Source: Litoreibacter halocynthiae (GTDB lineage: Bacteria > Pseudomonadota > Alphaproteobacteria > Rhodobacterales > Rhodobacteraceae). From it: a stretch of 64,000 nucleotides of DNA. The notes below the pieces were generated by a model that worked only from the letters and a program-made list of their open reading frames with translations, did not search any database and had not been told where the DNA came from. Made by a program: the position numbers and the translations under genes. The stretch spans positions 124,001 through 188,000 of the forward strand of contig NZ_SOBH01000004.1 in assembly GCF_004365635.1 (NCBI RefSeq), written 5' to 3'. Of this stretch, positions 8,911-17,797 are shown in pieces. Each line of letters opens with the position of its first letter. The first letter of the stretch is position 1.

Positions 8911-8947
8911 GAAAAAAATGCCCCGCACCTTGGGTTAGGGCGGGGCA
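8911..8947 (-). terminator. rho-independent terminator after ccrM
   Basis: A perfect 8-base inverted repeat (8919-8926 with 8940-8947, arms TGCCCCGC and GCGGGGCA) is separated by 13 bases and followed, on the minus strand, by seven T (8918-8912). This is a standard intrinsic terminator placed just after the ccrM stop codon region and ahead of the methyltransferase gene. Confidence 0.85.
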
Positions 8948-9003
8948 GTTATGTGCTGCGGTTAGGCCGCAGGCACAGGCGGTAACTTTGAATTTTGGTG
9001 TGC

Positions 9004-10185
<1,182 letters not shown>

Positions 10186-10212
10186 AATCTTTATATTTCA
10201 ATGTGTTGAAAA

Positions 10213-10827
10213 TTATAGATGACACAAGATATTGTGGACCGGTTTGAAGCTACGTCTATGATGTGGGGTCACACCAAGCTCAATTAGGGCAGAAATGTGG
10301 CCCTTGGTCGGGTAACCGGCATTTTTGTCCCATCCGTAGCCGGGGTATTGTTGCGCAAGTGCATCCATGTGTCTGTCGCGCGTCACTTTGGCCAATATTG
10401 AAGCCGCGGCGATTGACTGTGACTTGCCGTCGCCTTTCACGATCGCGGTCGCTGGTGTGACCATGTCGCGGGGGATTTTGTTGCCATCGACCAGAACATG
10501 ATCAACCGCACCCAACCCCTCAACCGCGCGACACATCGCCAGATGCGAGGCGTGGTAAATATTCAGCTCGTCAATCTCCTCAACGGATGCCTCGGCGACA
10601 CAGAATCGTGCGCAGGACTTGATGACGTCAAACAGCACATCGCGTTTCTTGGCGCTGATCTTCTTTGAATCGTTCAAGCCTTCGGGAATGTTGCTTGGGT
10701 CCAGAATGACCGCAGCTGCAACCACGGGGCCAGCCAGTGGACCACGGCCGACCTCATCGGTGCCTGCGATGGTCACAACTCCGCGGGCAATCAATGCCTG
10801 CTCATATGAAAAATCTGGCCCCAACAT
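10213..10827 (-). CDS. rnhB: ribonuclease HII
   Basis: RNase HII of about 204 residues, which cuts RNA in RNA-DNA hybrids and removes single ribonucleotides from DNA. Visible catalytic elements: GTDEVGRGPLAGPV with the Asp-Glu pair at residues 24-25, the conserved LNDSKKIS, VLVDGNKIP with a third acidic residue, and KVTRDRHMDALAQQYPGYGW with the fourth; the end GVTPHHRRSF is also typical. The ATG at 10827 gives the usual length; a longer frame continues upstream but is not supported. It is encoded just upstream of ccrM on the same strand with a 109-base gap carrying the presumed ccrM promoter. Confidence 0.95.
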   Translation of the reverse strand: MLGPDFSYEQALIARGVVTIAGTDEVGRGPLAGPVVAAAVILDPSNIPEGLNDSKKISAKKRDVLFDVIKSCARFCVAEASVEEIDELNIYHASHLAMCRAVEGLGAVDHVLVDGNKIPRDMVTPATAIVKGDGKSQSIAAASILAKVTRDRHMDALAQQYPGYGWDKNAGYPTKGHISALIELGVTPHHRRSFKPVHNILCHL

Positions 10828-10872
10828 CCAAACAGCAAGAACCGGATTCGAGACCAAGCGCAACCATCTAGC

Positions 10873-10898
10873 CAAACGCAAAAGAGCGGACCTTACGG
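10873..10898 (-). terminator. rho-independent terminator after the small basic secreted protein gene
   Basis: On the minus strand the stem GCGGGCC-GTAA-GGTCCGC (one G-U pair) is followed by TCTTTTG. It sits 35-60 bases past the stop codon of the small basic secreted protein gene (10930-11346) and overlaps the sequence just upstream of rnhB, so it probably insulates rnhB from it. The short T tract lowers confidence. Confidence 0.6.
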
Positions 10899-10929
10899 CC
10901 CGCCCTTCCTGCTCGATTATCTGAGTTGA

Positions 10930-11346
10930 TTATGCCCTCCAGCCATTTTTGCGCAGGCAGTTCGGCGTGTAGAATCGACGTACACCATTCCGTGTTTCGA
11001 TCTTCCGCTTGCAGTTTCGCGGCAAAGCGTGGCGGGCGTTGTTCTTCATACAGCGAGCGCCATAGACTTCGCGTTTGCCGCGATGGGTCCATTGTTCACG
11101 CAAGCACCGACGCGGGGCGACCTTTTTGACATGGCGCGGACGGTTTGGCTTCACGTGGCGTGGGCGATGCTGGTTTTGCGTGACAACCTGACGGTCATCT
11201 TTCTTTGCAGCGTTTGCCAGAATTCCAAGCAGCGCCAAACCTGCTATGATTTTGACAACATCTTCATCTGCCCTGGCAGGCGCGGTCGTCATGGCGCTAA
11301 ATCCAAGTGAGAGGCTCAATAGAGCAGCAATAAATTGGCGAGTCAT
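10930..11346 (-). CDS. small, strongly basic secreted protein
   Basis: A 138-residue protein with a clear signal peptide (MTRQFIAALLSLSLGFSAMTTAPARA, cleavage after the ARA). A second hydrophobic stretch, VVKIIAGLALLGILANAA, follows directly. The rest is very rich in Arg, Lys and His, with a tandem RPRHVKPN/RPRHVKK repeat and four cysteines (contexts RRCLRE, ARCMKN, RNCKRK, PNCLRK) that could form two disulfides. I recognise no domain; similar proteins occur in Rhodobacterales as hypothetical proteins. The ATG at 11346 has AAAGGA 7 bases upstream. Possible roles include binding to polyanions such as surface polysaccharide or nucleic acid, but this is only inference from charge. Confidence 0.7.
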   Translation of the reverse strand: MTRQFIAALLSLSLGFSAMTTAPARADEDVVKIIAGLALLGILANAAKKDDRQVVTQNQHRPRHVKPNRPRHVKKVAPRRCLREQWTHRGKREVYGARCMKNNARHALPRNCKRKIETRNGVRRFYTPNCLRKNGWRA

Positions 11347-11506
11347 GGTCTTTCCTTTCATAGGGCCCGTGTTGGCAGGCTTTTGATGGGTCGACCTTGG
11401 CCGCTGATGGCAGCGTCGCTCAATGACAGCGCGCAGTTATCGGATAACGCGTGCAAAAACACGGCTTGATATTGAATAACGGGACGGCGCGGATCATGGT
11501 CGCCTC

Positions 11507-11803
11507 ATGAAACACCGCATTCTCATATCGGCTCTCGCCCTTGGACTGTCCGCCCTCGCATTCCCAGCCAATGCTGCGTGCTATGCTGACTACAAGGCCA
11601 AGAAAGATAATCCGCTGAAGTTGCACTATGGCGTGATGAAGCTTCCAAACTCGGCCTGCAACTCGCCCAAAGCAGCTGCAAGCGCTATCGCACCACGCTT
11701 GGCAGCTGCTGGCTGGACCTTACTCAATATTGTATCATTGTTTGACGAAGGTGGCTTGAACGGGAGGAAAGAAAATGCCGGACCATATTTCCTCAGCTTC
11801 TAA
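11507..11803 (+). CDS. small secreted protein, conserved in Rhodobacterales
   Basis: A 98-residue protein with a signal peptide (residues 1 to about 23, ending ANA before ACYADYKAK). The mature part CYADYKAKKDNPLKLHYGVMKL, two cysteines, and AAAGWTLLNIVSLFDEGGLNGRKENAGPYFLSF is a compact conserved hypothetical family that I know only as unnamed proteins from this order. It is divergent from the basic secreted protein gene. Its last 29 bases overlap the start of the membrane-regulator-like gene, whose ribosome site (GGGAGGAAAG) lies within this gene, so the two are probably translated from one transcript. Confidence 0.75.
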   Translation: MKHRILISALALGLSALAFPANAACYADYKAKKDNPLKLHYGVMKLPNSACNSPKAAASAIAPRLAAAGWTLLNIVSLFDEGGLNGRKENAGPYFLSF

Positions 11804-12476
11804 AGCCCCTTCCCCAACTCAAGTTATTGTAATTGGCATGGCTGTGATCGTCGGCATTCTGGTCGTCGCCGCACTCGTGTTGTTTCTGAACTTGCCTGAT
11901 GCCAACGCCTTCAACATTCGGGTCGAACGCATCTTCATCGAAAATGATGCTCTGACCCAAGGTGGCGAGATCCGGCTTTTGGAAATTCTTGCGCAATCAG
12001 GAACTGCATTTTCCGACACGCTGGCCTCCTATCGCTTCATCATTTTCGTGTTGCTTGTCTTCGCGACTGCGCTGCTTATCGCTGCACTGGTATCGATCGT
12101 TTTCCTCGTCACTCTCGCGCGCCGTCTGGCCGAAATCGAGAAGAGCGGAATTCAAGTCAGTTCACTGGTCGTAAGCCGCGGCGAACGAATTGTGCAAATC
12201 AATGACATGGAGTTCAAACTTACCGAGGCCGCATTGGAAACGCTTTCGGTGTTGGCAGAGGCACGGCTTGACGACGATATTCTGTCCGGATTGGAAATTG
12301 AGTCGATGATTTCAGGTAAACCTGAAGTCGATTGCGACGAAGCCTCTGGCGCGACGCGTATCAAGCGGCTGCGTGACCACTTGGGCAATCAGATGATGAG
12401 CGAGTTGTTGATCAAGAACATTGCGCGCAAGGGATATGTTCTGGCTGTGGAACCAGGTGCAATCAAGATGATCTGA
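11775..12476 (+). CDS. membrane protein with C-terminal winged-helix-like domain
   Basis: A 233-residue protein with two membrane segments (about 17-39 and 86-112) and a short periplasmic loop between them, followed by a cytoplasmic tail of about 120 residues. The tail reads like a PhoB/ToxR-type winged helix: FKLTEAALETLSVLAEARLD, then ATRIKRLRDHLGNQ (recognition-helix-like) and LIKNIARKGYVLAVE, which matches the usual wing pattern around GYRL. This places the DNA-binding-like part after the membrane segments, opposite to ToxR. The call as a membrane-bound regulator is inference; no sensor domain is recognised. The ATG has GGGAGGAAAG upstream and the gene overlaps the small secreted protein gene by 29 bases. 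Confidence 0.65.
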   Translation: MPDHISSASKAPSPTQVIVIGMAVIVGILVVAALVLFLNLPDANAFNIRVERIFIENDALTQGGEIRLLEILAQSGTAFSDTLASYRFIIFVLLVFATALLIAALVSIVFLVTLARRLAEIEKSGIQVSSLVVSRGERIVQINDMEFKLTEAALETLSVLAEARLDDDILSGLEIESMISGKPEVDCDEASGATRIKRLRDHLGNQMMSELLIKNIARKGYVLAVEPGAIKMI

Positions 12477-12531
12477 TCTACGGCGGTTGTTGCCCTTTAC
12501 CGCTTCGGGAAAGTCGCTAGGCTTTCGCATT

Positions 12532-13326
12532 ATGGACACTGCATCCCGACTCGACACTTTAACTGCGATTTGCCTCGAAGCGGGGCAGCTTGCCTTGCGC
12601 TATTTCAAAAACCAGGACGAACTTGTAATTGATCATAAGGGCCATCAGGACTTCGTGAGCCAAGCCGACCGCGAGGTCGAAGCTTTGACGCGCAGATTGC
12701 TGGAAGACGCCTTTCCCGATGATACCATCGTTGGGGAAGAAGACGCGCCAAAGCCGGGAACATCAGGCTTCACCTGGGTGATCGACCCAATTGATGGAAC
12801 GACCAACTTTATCAACGGGATTCCGGCTTGGACGGTTGTCGTTGCGGGTGTGAGTAACGGTAAAACGCAGATGGGCGTCATTCACGACCCTTGCAATTCC
12901 GAAACCTACGCCGCCACGGCCGGGAATGGGACAATCCTTAATGGCAAGCCAATCCTGATAAACGACCAACGCAAACTCTCGGAAGGAACTGTGGGCGTGG
13001 GGTATTCGAACCGTGTTGACGACAGCGGTATCGTGCGATTGGTGGCGGGCTTGGTTGAAGAAGGCGCGATGTTCCACCGCAATGCCTCCGGTGCTTTGTC
13101 ATTGGCTTACGTCGCTGCGGGGCGGTTGCTTGGCTATTCCGAAGAGCACATGAACGCGTGGGATTGTTTGGCTGGTCAACTTCTCGTCGCGGAAGCAGGC
13201 GGGCGAGTTGAAATGCAAGACGCGGATGCGATGATCGCCGATGGTGGGCGTGTCGTCGTCGGGACTCCCGTCGTATTTGATCGGCTCCTTGAGATTTCCG
13301 AGAAGGCATTTGCGACCGAGGTCTAA
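12532..13326 (+). CDS. inositol monophosphatase family protein (SuhB-like)
   Basis: A 264-residue Mg-dependent phosphatase of the inositol-monophosphatase superfamily. The metal and substrate motifs are visible: GEED (acidic pair), IDPIDGTTNFINGIP (catalytic motif with two Asp), and HMNAWDCLAGQLLVAEAGG (the C-terminal WD motif). DPIDGTTNF is typical of IMPase/SuhB rather than CysQ. Likely reaction: hydrolysis of inositol-1-phosphate or a related sugar phosphate. The ATG at 12532 is preferred because the family starts shortly before this point; no clear ribosome site is visible. It ends overlapping the convergent ABC ATPase gene by 4 bases. Confidence 0.85.
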   Translation: MDTASRLDTLTAICLEAGQLALRYFKNQDELVIDHKGHQDFVSQADREVEALTRRLLEDAFPDDTIVGEEDAPKPGTSGFTWVIDPIDGTTNFINGIPAWTVVVAGVSNGKTQMGVIHDPCNSETYAATAGNGTILNGKPILINDQRKLSEGTVGVGYSNRVDDSGIVRLVAGLVEEGAMFHRNASGALSLAYVAAGRLLGYSEEHMNAWDCLAGQLLVAEAGGRVEMQDADAMIADGGRVVVGTPVVFDRLLEISEKAFATEV

Positions 13327-14387
13327 CCTTCGGGCAGCAATACCGGCCCCTTTTCCGCAAATCCGACAGTCACTTCGGTTCCAACTTCCAGCGGCGTATC
13401 GACGTCATCTTGCACAGCAAACATTGATCCGAATACGGCCTCAAGCGTGTATTCCATTCGCACACCGACATAGGTGGCTTTGGCCACCTTCGCGTGGAAC
13501 CCGTCCTTGGCCCCGATTACCAATCGTGACGGGCGGACCGCCATTGTGGCAGGCCCAACCGGAATACCGCGCGATGGCAGGTCATAGCGGTAGTCTTCGA
13601 TGGCAATAGTCGCCTGCTCGCCAGCCACGGCCTCAATGACGCATGGCAGCAGGTTTGCCTCGCCGATGAAGTCGGCGACGAAGCGGTCCACGGGCGCGTC
13701 GTATAACTGGCGCGGCGTGCCAATTTGGGCAATCGCTGCGTTGCGCATTACCACGATTTCGTCCGATACGGCCAATGCCTCCTCCTGATCGTGGGTCACG
13801 TATACCACCGTTAACCCAAGGTCTTTCTGAATGGCGCGGATATCCTCGCGCACCTGCCGCCGCAGTTTAGCGTCAAGGTTGGAAAGTGGTTCGTCAAACA
13901 ACAAAACCTGTGGCTCCAGCACCAAGGCGCGAGCCACGGCAACTCGCTGCTGCTGACCACCCGACAACTCACTCGGCAGGCGCGCGTCGAAGCCTTTGAG
14001 ACCCACCAGATCAAGGCCCACCAAGGCCCGCTCCCGCGTTTCGGCCTTCGTGAAGCCCGAGAACGAGAGACCATAGGACACGTTTTCCAGCACCGACATA
14101 TGCGGAAACAGCGCGTAGGACTGGAACACCATCGAGACGTCGCGATCTGTTGCGGGCAAGTTGGTTACGTCAGCATCCCCAATGAGGATGCGACCTGACG
14201 TTGCCATCTCCAACCCCGCAATCATGCGCAGTGTCGTAGTCTTGCCACAGCCTGATGGACCCAAAAGCGTGACCAACTTGCCGGCCTCAATTTCCAGGTT
14301 CACGTCGTCCACAGCCAAGACATCGCGACCATAGACTTTGCTGACATTCTGGAAGCTGACCGGCGCCGCCTTGGAGCTAATCTTCAT
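13323..14387 (-). CDS. ABC transporter ATP-binding protein (FbpC/AfuC/PotA type)
   Basis: A 354-residue ATPase of the CUT1/Fe-type import subfamily. Visible: Walker A GPSGCGKTT near residue 43, the Q-loop in VFQSYALFPHM, signature LSGGQQQRVAVARAL, Walker B VLLFDEPLSNLDAKLR, the H-loop VTHDQEEAL, and a C-terminal TOBE-like domain (about 250-350) that is typical of this subfamily. It energises the permease encoded immediately upstream (9-base gap) and works with the binding protein gene further upstream. Gene order is binding protein, permease, ATPase, all on the minus strand, so a single operon is likely. See the binding protein for the substrate question. Confidence 0.9.
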   Translation of the reverse strand: MKISSKAAPVSFQNVSKVYGRDVLAVDDVNLEIEAGKLVTLLGPSGCGKTTTLRMIAGLEMATSGRILIGDADVTNLPATDRDVSMVFQSYALFPHMSVLENVSYGLSFSGFTKAETRERALVGLDLVGLKGFDARLPSELSGGQQQRVAVARALVLEPQVLLFDEPLSNLDAKLRRQVREDIRAIQKDLGLTVVYVTHDQEEALAVSDEIVVMRNAAIAQIGTPRQLYDAPVDRFVADFIGEANLLPCVIEAVAGEQATIAIEDYRYDLPSRGIPVGPATMAVRPSRLVIGAKDGFHAKVAKATYVGVRMEYTLEAVFGSMFAVQDDVDTPLEVGTEVTVGFAEKGPVLLPEG

Positions 14388-14396
14388 GATGATCCC

Positions 14397-16613
14397 TTAA
14401 ACATTGGTGCGCGACTGACTCATGCGCCGCCCGATTTCGGTTCGCCCGACAATAAGCTGCATGACACCCACGACCGACAGCATCACAAAGATCAGCGTGG
14501 TGGAATAGGCGATGGCAAGGCCGTAGTCGTTATTCTCGACACGCCCGATGATGTAACTGGTCGCCATGTCATATTCTGCCGAAACCAAGAAGATCACCGC
14601 TGAAATCGCCGTCATGGCGCGGACAAAACTGTAGACAAGTGCGGCCAAAATCGCAGGGCGTAGCAACGGCAGGATCACCTTTCGGAAGGTCTGCCAACTA
14701 TTCGCTCCAAGGGTCAGGGAAGACTCATCCAGTGACTTGTCGAGTTGCGACATCGACGCAATGCCCGCGCGGACACCCACTGGCATGTTTCGGAAGATGA
14801 AACTGATGATCAGGATCAACCCTGTCCCCGTGATCTCTATCGGCGGCACATTGAAGGCCAGTATGTAACTGACGCCTATGACCGTTCCAGGAATGGCAAA
14901 GCTAAGCATGGTGCCGAACTCGAACGCGTTCTTGCCTGCGAAGGTTTGTCGGGTCAGCAGGTAGGCCGTGATTAAACCAACCACCGCCGTCAACGGAGCC
15001 GCAGCCGCCGCAATGTAGATCGTCGTCCAGAAGCTGTCCCATGCAGCGCCGGTCCAGCGGATGCCGCTATCTTCGATACGGACGGAGAACGCAGTGACAT
15101 AATGCTTGAAGGTCAGTGTGTTGTTGACGCCCCACAACTCAACCATGCTGCCGTAAAGGATCATGCCGTAGATCACGATGGTGAACAGACCCCATGCGCC
15201 CGCAATAACAAAGACTGGAACCGCCAGCCCGTTTGGCATCATTGGGTGAACACCTGCATCCCCCTTGCCTGATACTGTCGTGTAACTTTTCTTACCCAGC
15301 CACGCGCGCTGCGCGTAAAATGCCGACAGCGTGAAGAACAACAGCACCATGGCTAGAACAGCCGCGCGGCCTTGGTCATATTGCGCACCTACGATAGCGA
15401 AAAATATCTCGGTCGACAGCACATCAAAGTTGCCGCCAAGAACCAGTGGATTGCCGAAATCCGCCATGCTTTCGATGAAGCCTAGAAGGAAGGCATTCGC
15501 GAGACCGGGACGCATTAGTGGAAGCGATACGGTGCAGAAGGTTTGCCATTTGTTGGCCCGCAGCGTTTGCGCGGCTTCTTCCATCGACGGCGACACGCCC
15601 TCGACCACGCCGATCAGCACAAGGAAGGCGATTGGGGTAAAGGCCAGAACCTGCGCGATCAGGATCCCCGGCAGGCCATAAAGCCATCTGGTGGGTTGAA
15701 CACCGAACAGGTCGGAGATGAATTGCGTGACAGCGCCAGACAACCCGAACAGCAGGATCAATGCCAAGCCGATCACAAATGGTGGCGTGATGATTGGAAG
15801 GACAGTAAGCGCCCTGAGCGCGCGCTTGTAACGGAAGCCGGAGCGGGTGACGACCAACGCGAAAACCAGACCCAACACCGTTGTCAGCAATCCGACCAGG
15901 ACCGCAAGGAACAGCGAGTTCCACGCCACGCCACATCGGCCACCGCTTAGGCACCCCAAGCCCCAAAGTCGGTCGTCGAAAAATTTGGCCGCGAAGACAC
16001 CAACAGAGTAACTGCCCTCTTCGGTGACAAAGGCCGCAAGCAGCATTTTAGCAATCGGGAAGAATACAAATGTCGTCACGATGACGATAACGCCCCCAAT
16101 GGCGCTGACGACAAATACATCGCCGTTGATCGCGCCACGAGCCGCTACGCCTTGAGTGAATATAAACAGGAATGCCGAGGCTAGGACCATTGCCCCAAAC
16201 CCCATGCCGAATTGACGGTCACCTAACTCTCCGAAGAGCGCCTTTAGCCATTCAAAGTTGAACCCGCGAATGCCGATGCCGAAGCCCTGTGCCGTCAACC
16301 AACCGAAGCCGAGTGCGCCGGTTAGCAGCAGGATTTTTGCGTAAAGAGGATCGCTCTTTGGGCGGCCCAACGCAGCAAGCGACATCACAAGTGGAATGAG
16401 AAGCGGGGCAAGCCACAGCTTCTCTCCCTGTGCGATAAGGAAGGCCGCCGGTGCGTAGTCTTCATCGAACGGGTAGCCGTCAATCAGCCATTCGAACGAA
16501 AGGATTCCATCTTCGACCCCATACCAAGGCAGAAGCAGAAACCCGACCCACCCAGCGACGATCCAGAAGATCAACGCCGGGTGGGTGGTCTTTGTGTTTG
16601 TCGTGTTACGCAA
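14397..16613 (-). CDS. ABC transporter permease, two fused transmembrane units (FbpB-type)
   Basis: A 738-residue permease with two homologous BPD domains, seen from two EAA-like cytoplasmic loops: EEAAQTLRANKWQTF with PLMRPG, and DESSLTLGANSWQTF with PLLRPA. Such fused permeases are usual for FbpB/AfuB and related importers. The N-terminal 220 residues add several hydrophobic segments beyond the standard unit, so the protein is longer than the classic form of about 550-690. It lies between the binding-protein gene and the ATPase gene in one operon on the minus strand, with gaps of 3 and 9 bases. A substrate cannot be read from the permease. Confidence 0.9.
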   Translation of the reverse strand: MRNTTNTKTTHPALIFWIVAGWVGFLLLPWYGVEDGILSFEWLIDGYPFDEDYAPAAFLIAQGEKLWLAPLLIPLVMSLAALGRPKSDPLYAKILLLTGALGFGWLTAQGFGIGIRGFNFEWLKALFGELGDRQFGMGFGAMVLASAFLFIFTQGVAARGAINGDVFVVSAIGGVIVIVTTFVFFPIAKMLLAAFVTEEGSYSVGVFAAKFFDDRLWGLGCLSGGRCGVAWNSLFLAVLVGLLTTVLGLVFALVVTRSGFRYKRALRALTVLPIITPPFVIGLALILLFGLSGAVTQFISDLFGVQPTRWLYGLPGILIAQVLAFTPIAFLVLIGVVEGVSPSMEEAAQTLRANKWQTFCTVSLPLMRPGLANAFLLGFIESMADFGNPLVLGGNFDVLSTEIFFAIVGAQYDQGRAAVLAMVLLFFTLSAFYAQRAWLGKKSYTTVSGKGDAGVHPMMPNGLAVPVFVIAGAWGLFTIVIYGMILYGSMVELWGVNNTLTFKHYVTAFSVRIEDSGIRWTGAAWDSFWTTIYIAAAAAPLTAVVGLITAYLLTRQTFAGKNAFEFGTMLSFAIPGTVIGVSYILAFNVPPIEITGTGLILIISFIFRNMPVGVRAGIASMSQLDKSLDESSLTLGANSWQTFRKVILPLLRPAILAALVYSFVRAMTAISAVIFLVSAEYDMATSYIIGRVENNDYGLAIAYSTTLIFVMLSVVGVMQLIVGRTEIGRRMSQSRTNV

Positions 16614-16616
16614 GAT

Positions 16617-17642
16617 TTATTGCGGCAAGGTCGAGACGTCTTCGTCCCATTTTTGCAGCAGGCGCTTGCGCTCTGCCGACGATCCGTAGGTTTTGAAGTC
16701 GTAGTCAATCAGCTTGATCGAAGACATATCCGGCGCTGAAGGAGACGTATCCGCACCTTTGTTCGACGGCACCTGGAACGCGTTCACTTCAAGCGCAAGG
16801 TTCTGCGCATCGGTTGAAAGCGCCCAGTCATAGAACTTCTTGGCCTCGTCCATGTTGCGCGCACCTTTGATGATCGACATCGAGCCGATTTCGTATCCCG
16901 TTCCCTCGCATGGGGCCACAACCTTCACGGGAAAGCCAGAGACCGCCTGCTTCACAGCGTCATGCATGAAGACGATACCAATGGTATTCTCGCCACGGCC
17001 AGCCGCTTTGATCGGGGCCGAACCGGACTTGGTGTATTGATTGATGTTGGAGTGCAGACCCTTCATGAAATCAAAGCCTTCGTCCTCACCAAACAACTGA
17101 ACCATCGTTGCCAGCGTTGTGTAGGCCGTGCCCGAAGAGTTCGGGTTCGCCATCTGTACGTGGCCTTTGTATTCGGGCTTTAGCAGGTCTTTCCAACAGG
17201 CTGGCTCCGGCAGGTTGTTCGCCGCGAGAAGATCGGTGTTGTAACCGTACCCCAAAGCGCCGGAATAGATGCCGATCGTTTTGTCCCCAGCACTCGTTGC
17301 TTGGGAGATCGCCCAATCGTGCAGCTCGCCACGCATTGGTGTGACATATGGCTCGGTCAGGTCTTCCTCAGCAGCTTGTAGATGCGGATCACCAGTGCCG
17401 CCCCACCAGACGTCACCCTTGGGGTTGGACGATTCTGCTTTGATTTGGGCGAAAGTTTCACCAGAGGATTTGCGGGTCATATTGACGTCGATGCCTGTCG
17501 CATCTTCAAAACTACGCGCCATGAGCTGGCACCAGTCTTCTTGCGCAGAGCAATATAGCGTCAGCTTTTCCGCTTGCGCGGCCGTCACACTTGCAACCAT
17601 GGCAACAAGTGATGGGATCAGCAATCTTTTGATTTTATTCAT
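16617..17642 (-). CDS. ABC transporter substrate-binding protein (FbpA/AfuA-like)
   Basis: A 341-residue periplasmic binding protein with a signal peptide (cleavage near AQA-EKLT, residue 24). The body resembles the FbpA/AfuA group: LYCSAQEDW, VWWGGTGDPH, GALGYGYNTD, WKDLLKPEYKGHVQMANPNSSGTAY and EAKKFYDWAL. The adjacent tyrosine pair that binds iron in FbpA-type proteins is not visible anywhere. AfuA of Actinobacillus, named as an iron carrier, was shown to bind hexose phosphates, so an organic phosphate is as plausible as iron here. A strong ribosome site, GGGAGG, lies upstream. The gene leads a three-gene importer operon. Confidence 0.85.
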   Translation of the reverse strand: MNKIKRLLIPSLVAMVASVTAAQAEKLTLYCSAQEDWCQLMARSFEDATGIDVNMTRKSSGETFAQIKAESSNPKGDVWWGGTGDPHLQAAEEDLTEPYVTPMRGELHDWAISQATSAGDKTIGIYSGALGYGYNTDLLAANNLPEPACWKDLLKPEYKGHVQMANPNSSGTAYTTLATMVQLFGEDEGFDFMKGLHSNINQYTKSGSAPIKAAGRGENTIGIVFMHDAVKQAVSGFPVKVVAPCEGTGYEIGSMSIIKGARNMDEAKKFYDWALSTDAQNLALEVNAFQVPSNKGADTSPSAPDMSSIKLIDYDFKTYGSSAERKRLLQKWDEDVSTLPQ

Positions 17643-17797
17643 TTTTTCCTCCCTAGGATTTACTTGGTCTTATTTTTGGTCTTTTTCGTTGGCAGCAACA
17701 TTTTCGACCATACGCGCTTTTCGTAACGTTCATGATCGGCTCACACAGCATGTCCGGTAACTCGGTCGCGTCAACTTTTTTCGCCTGCTCACTCTAA

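Noticed and set aside
15424-15966. Long antisense-frame and same-strand alternative frames inside the ABC permease gene
   Set aside because: They are shadows of a strongly supported permease and show no protein-like features.
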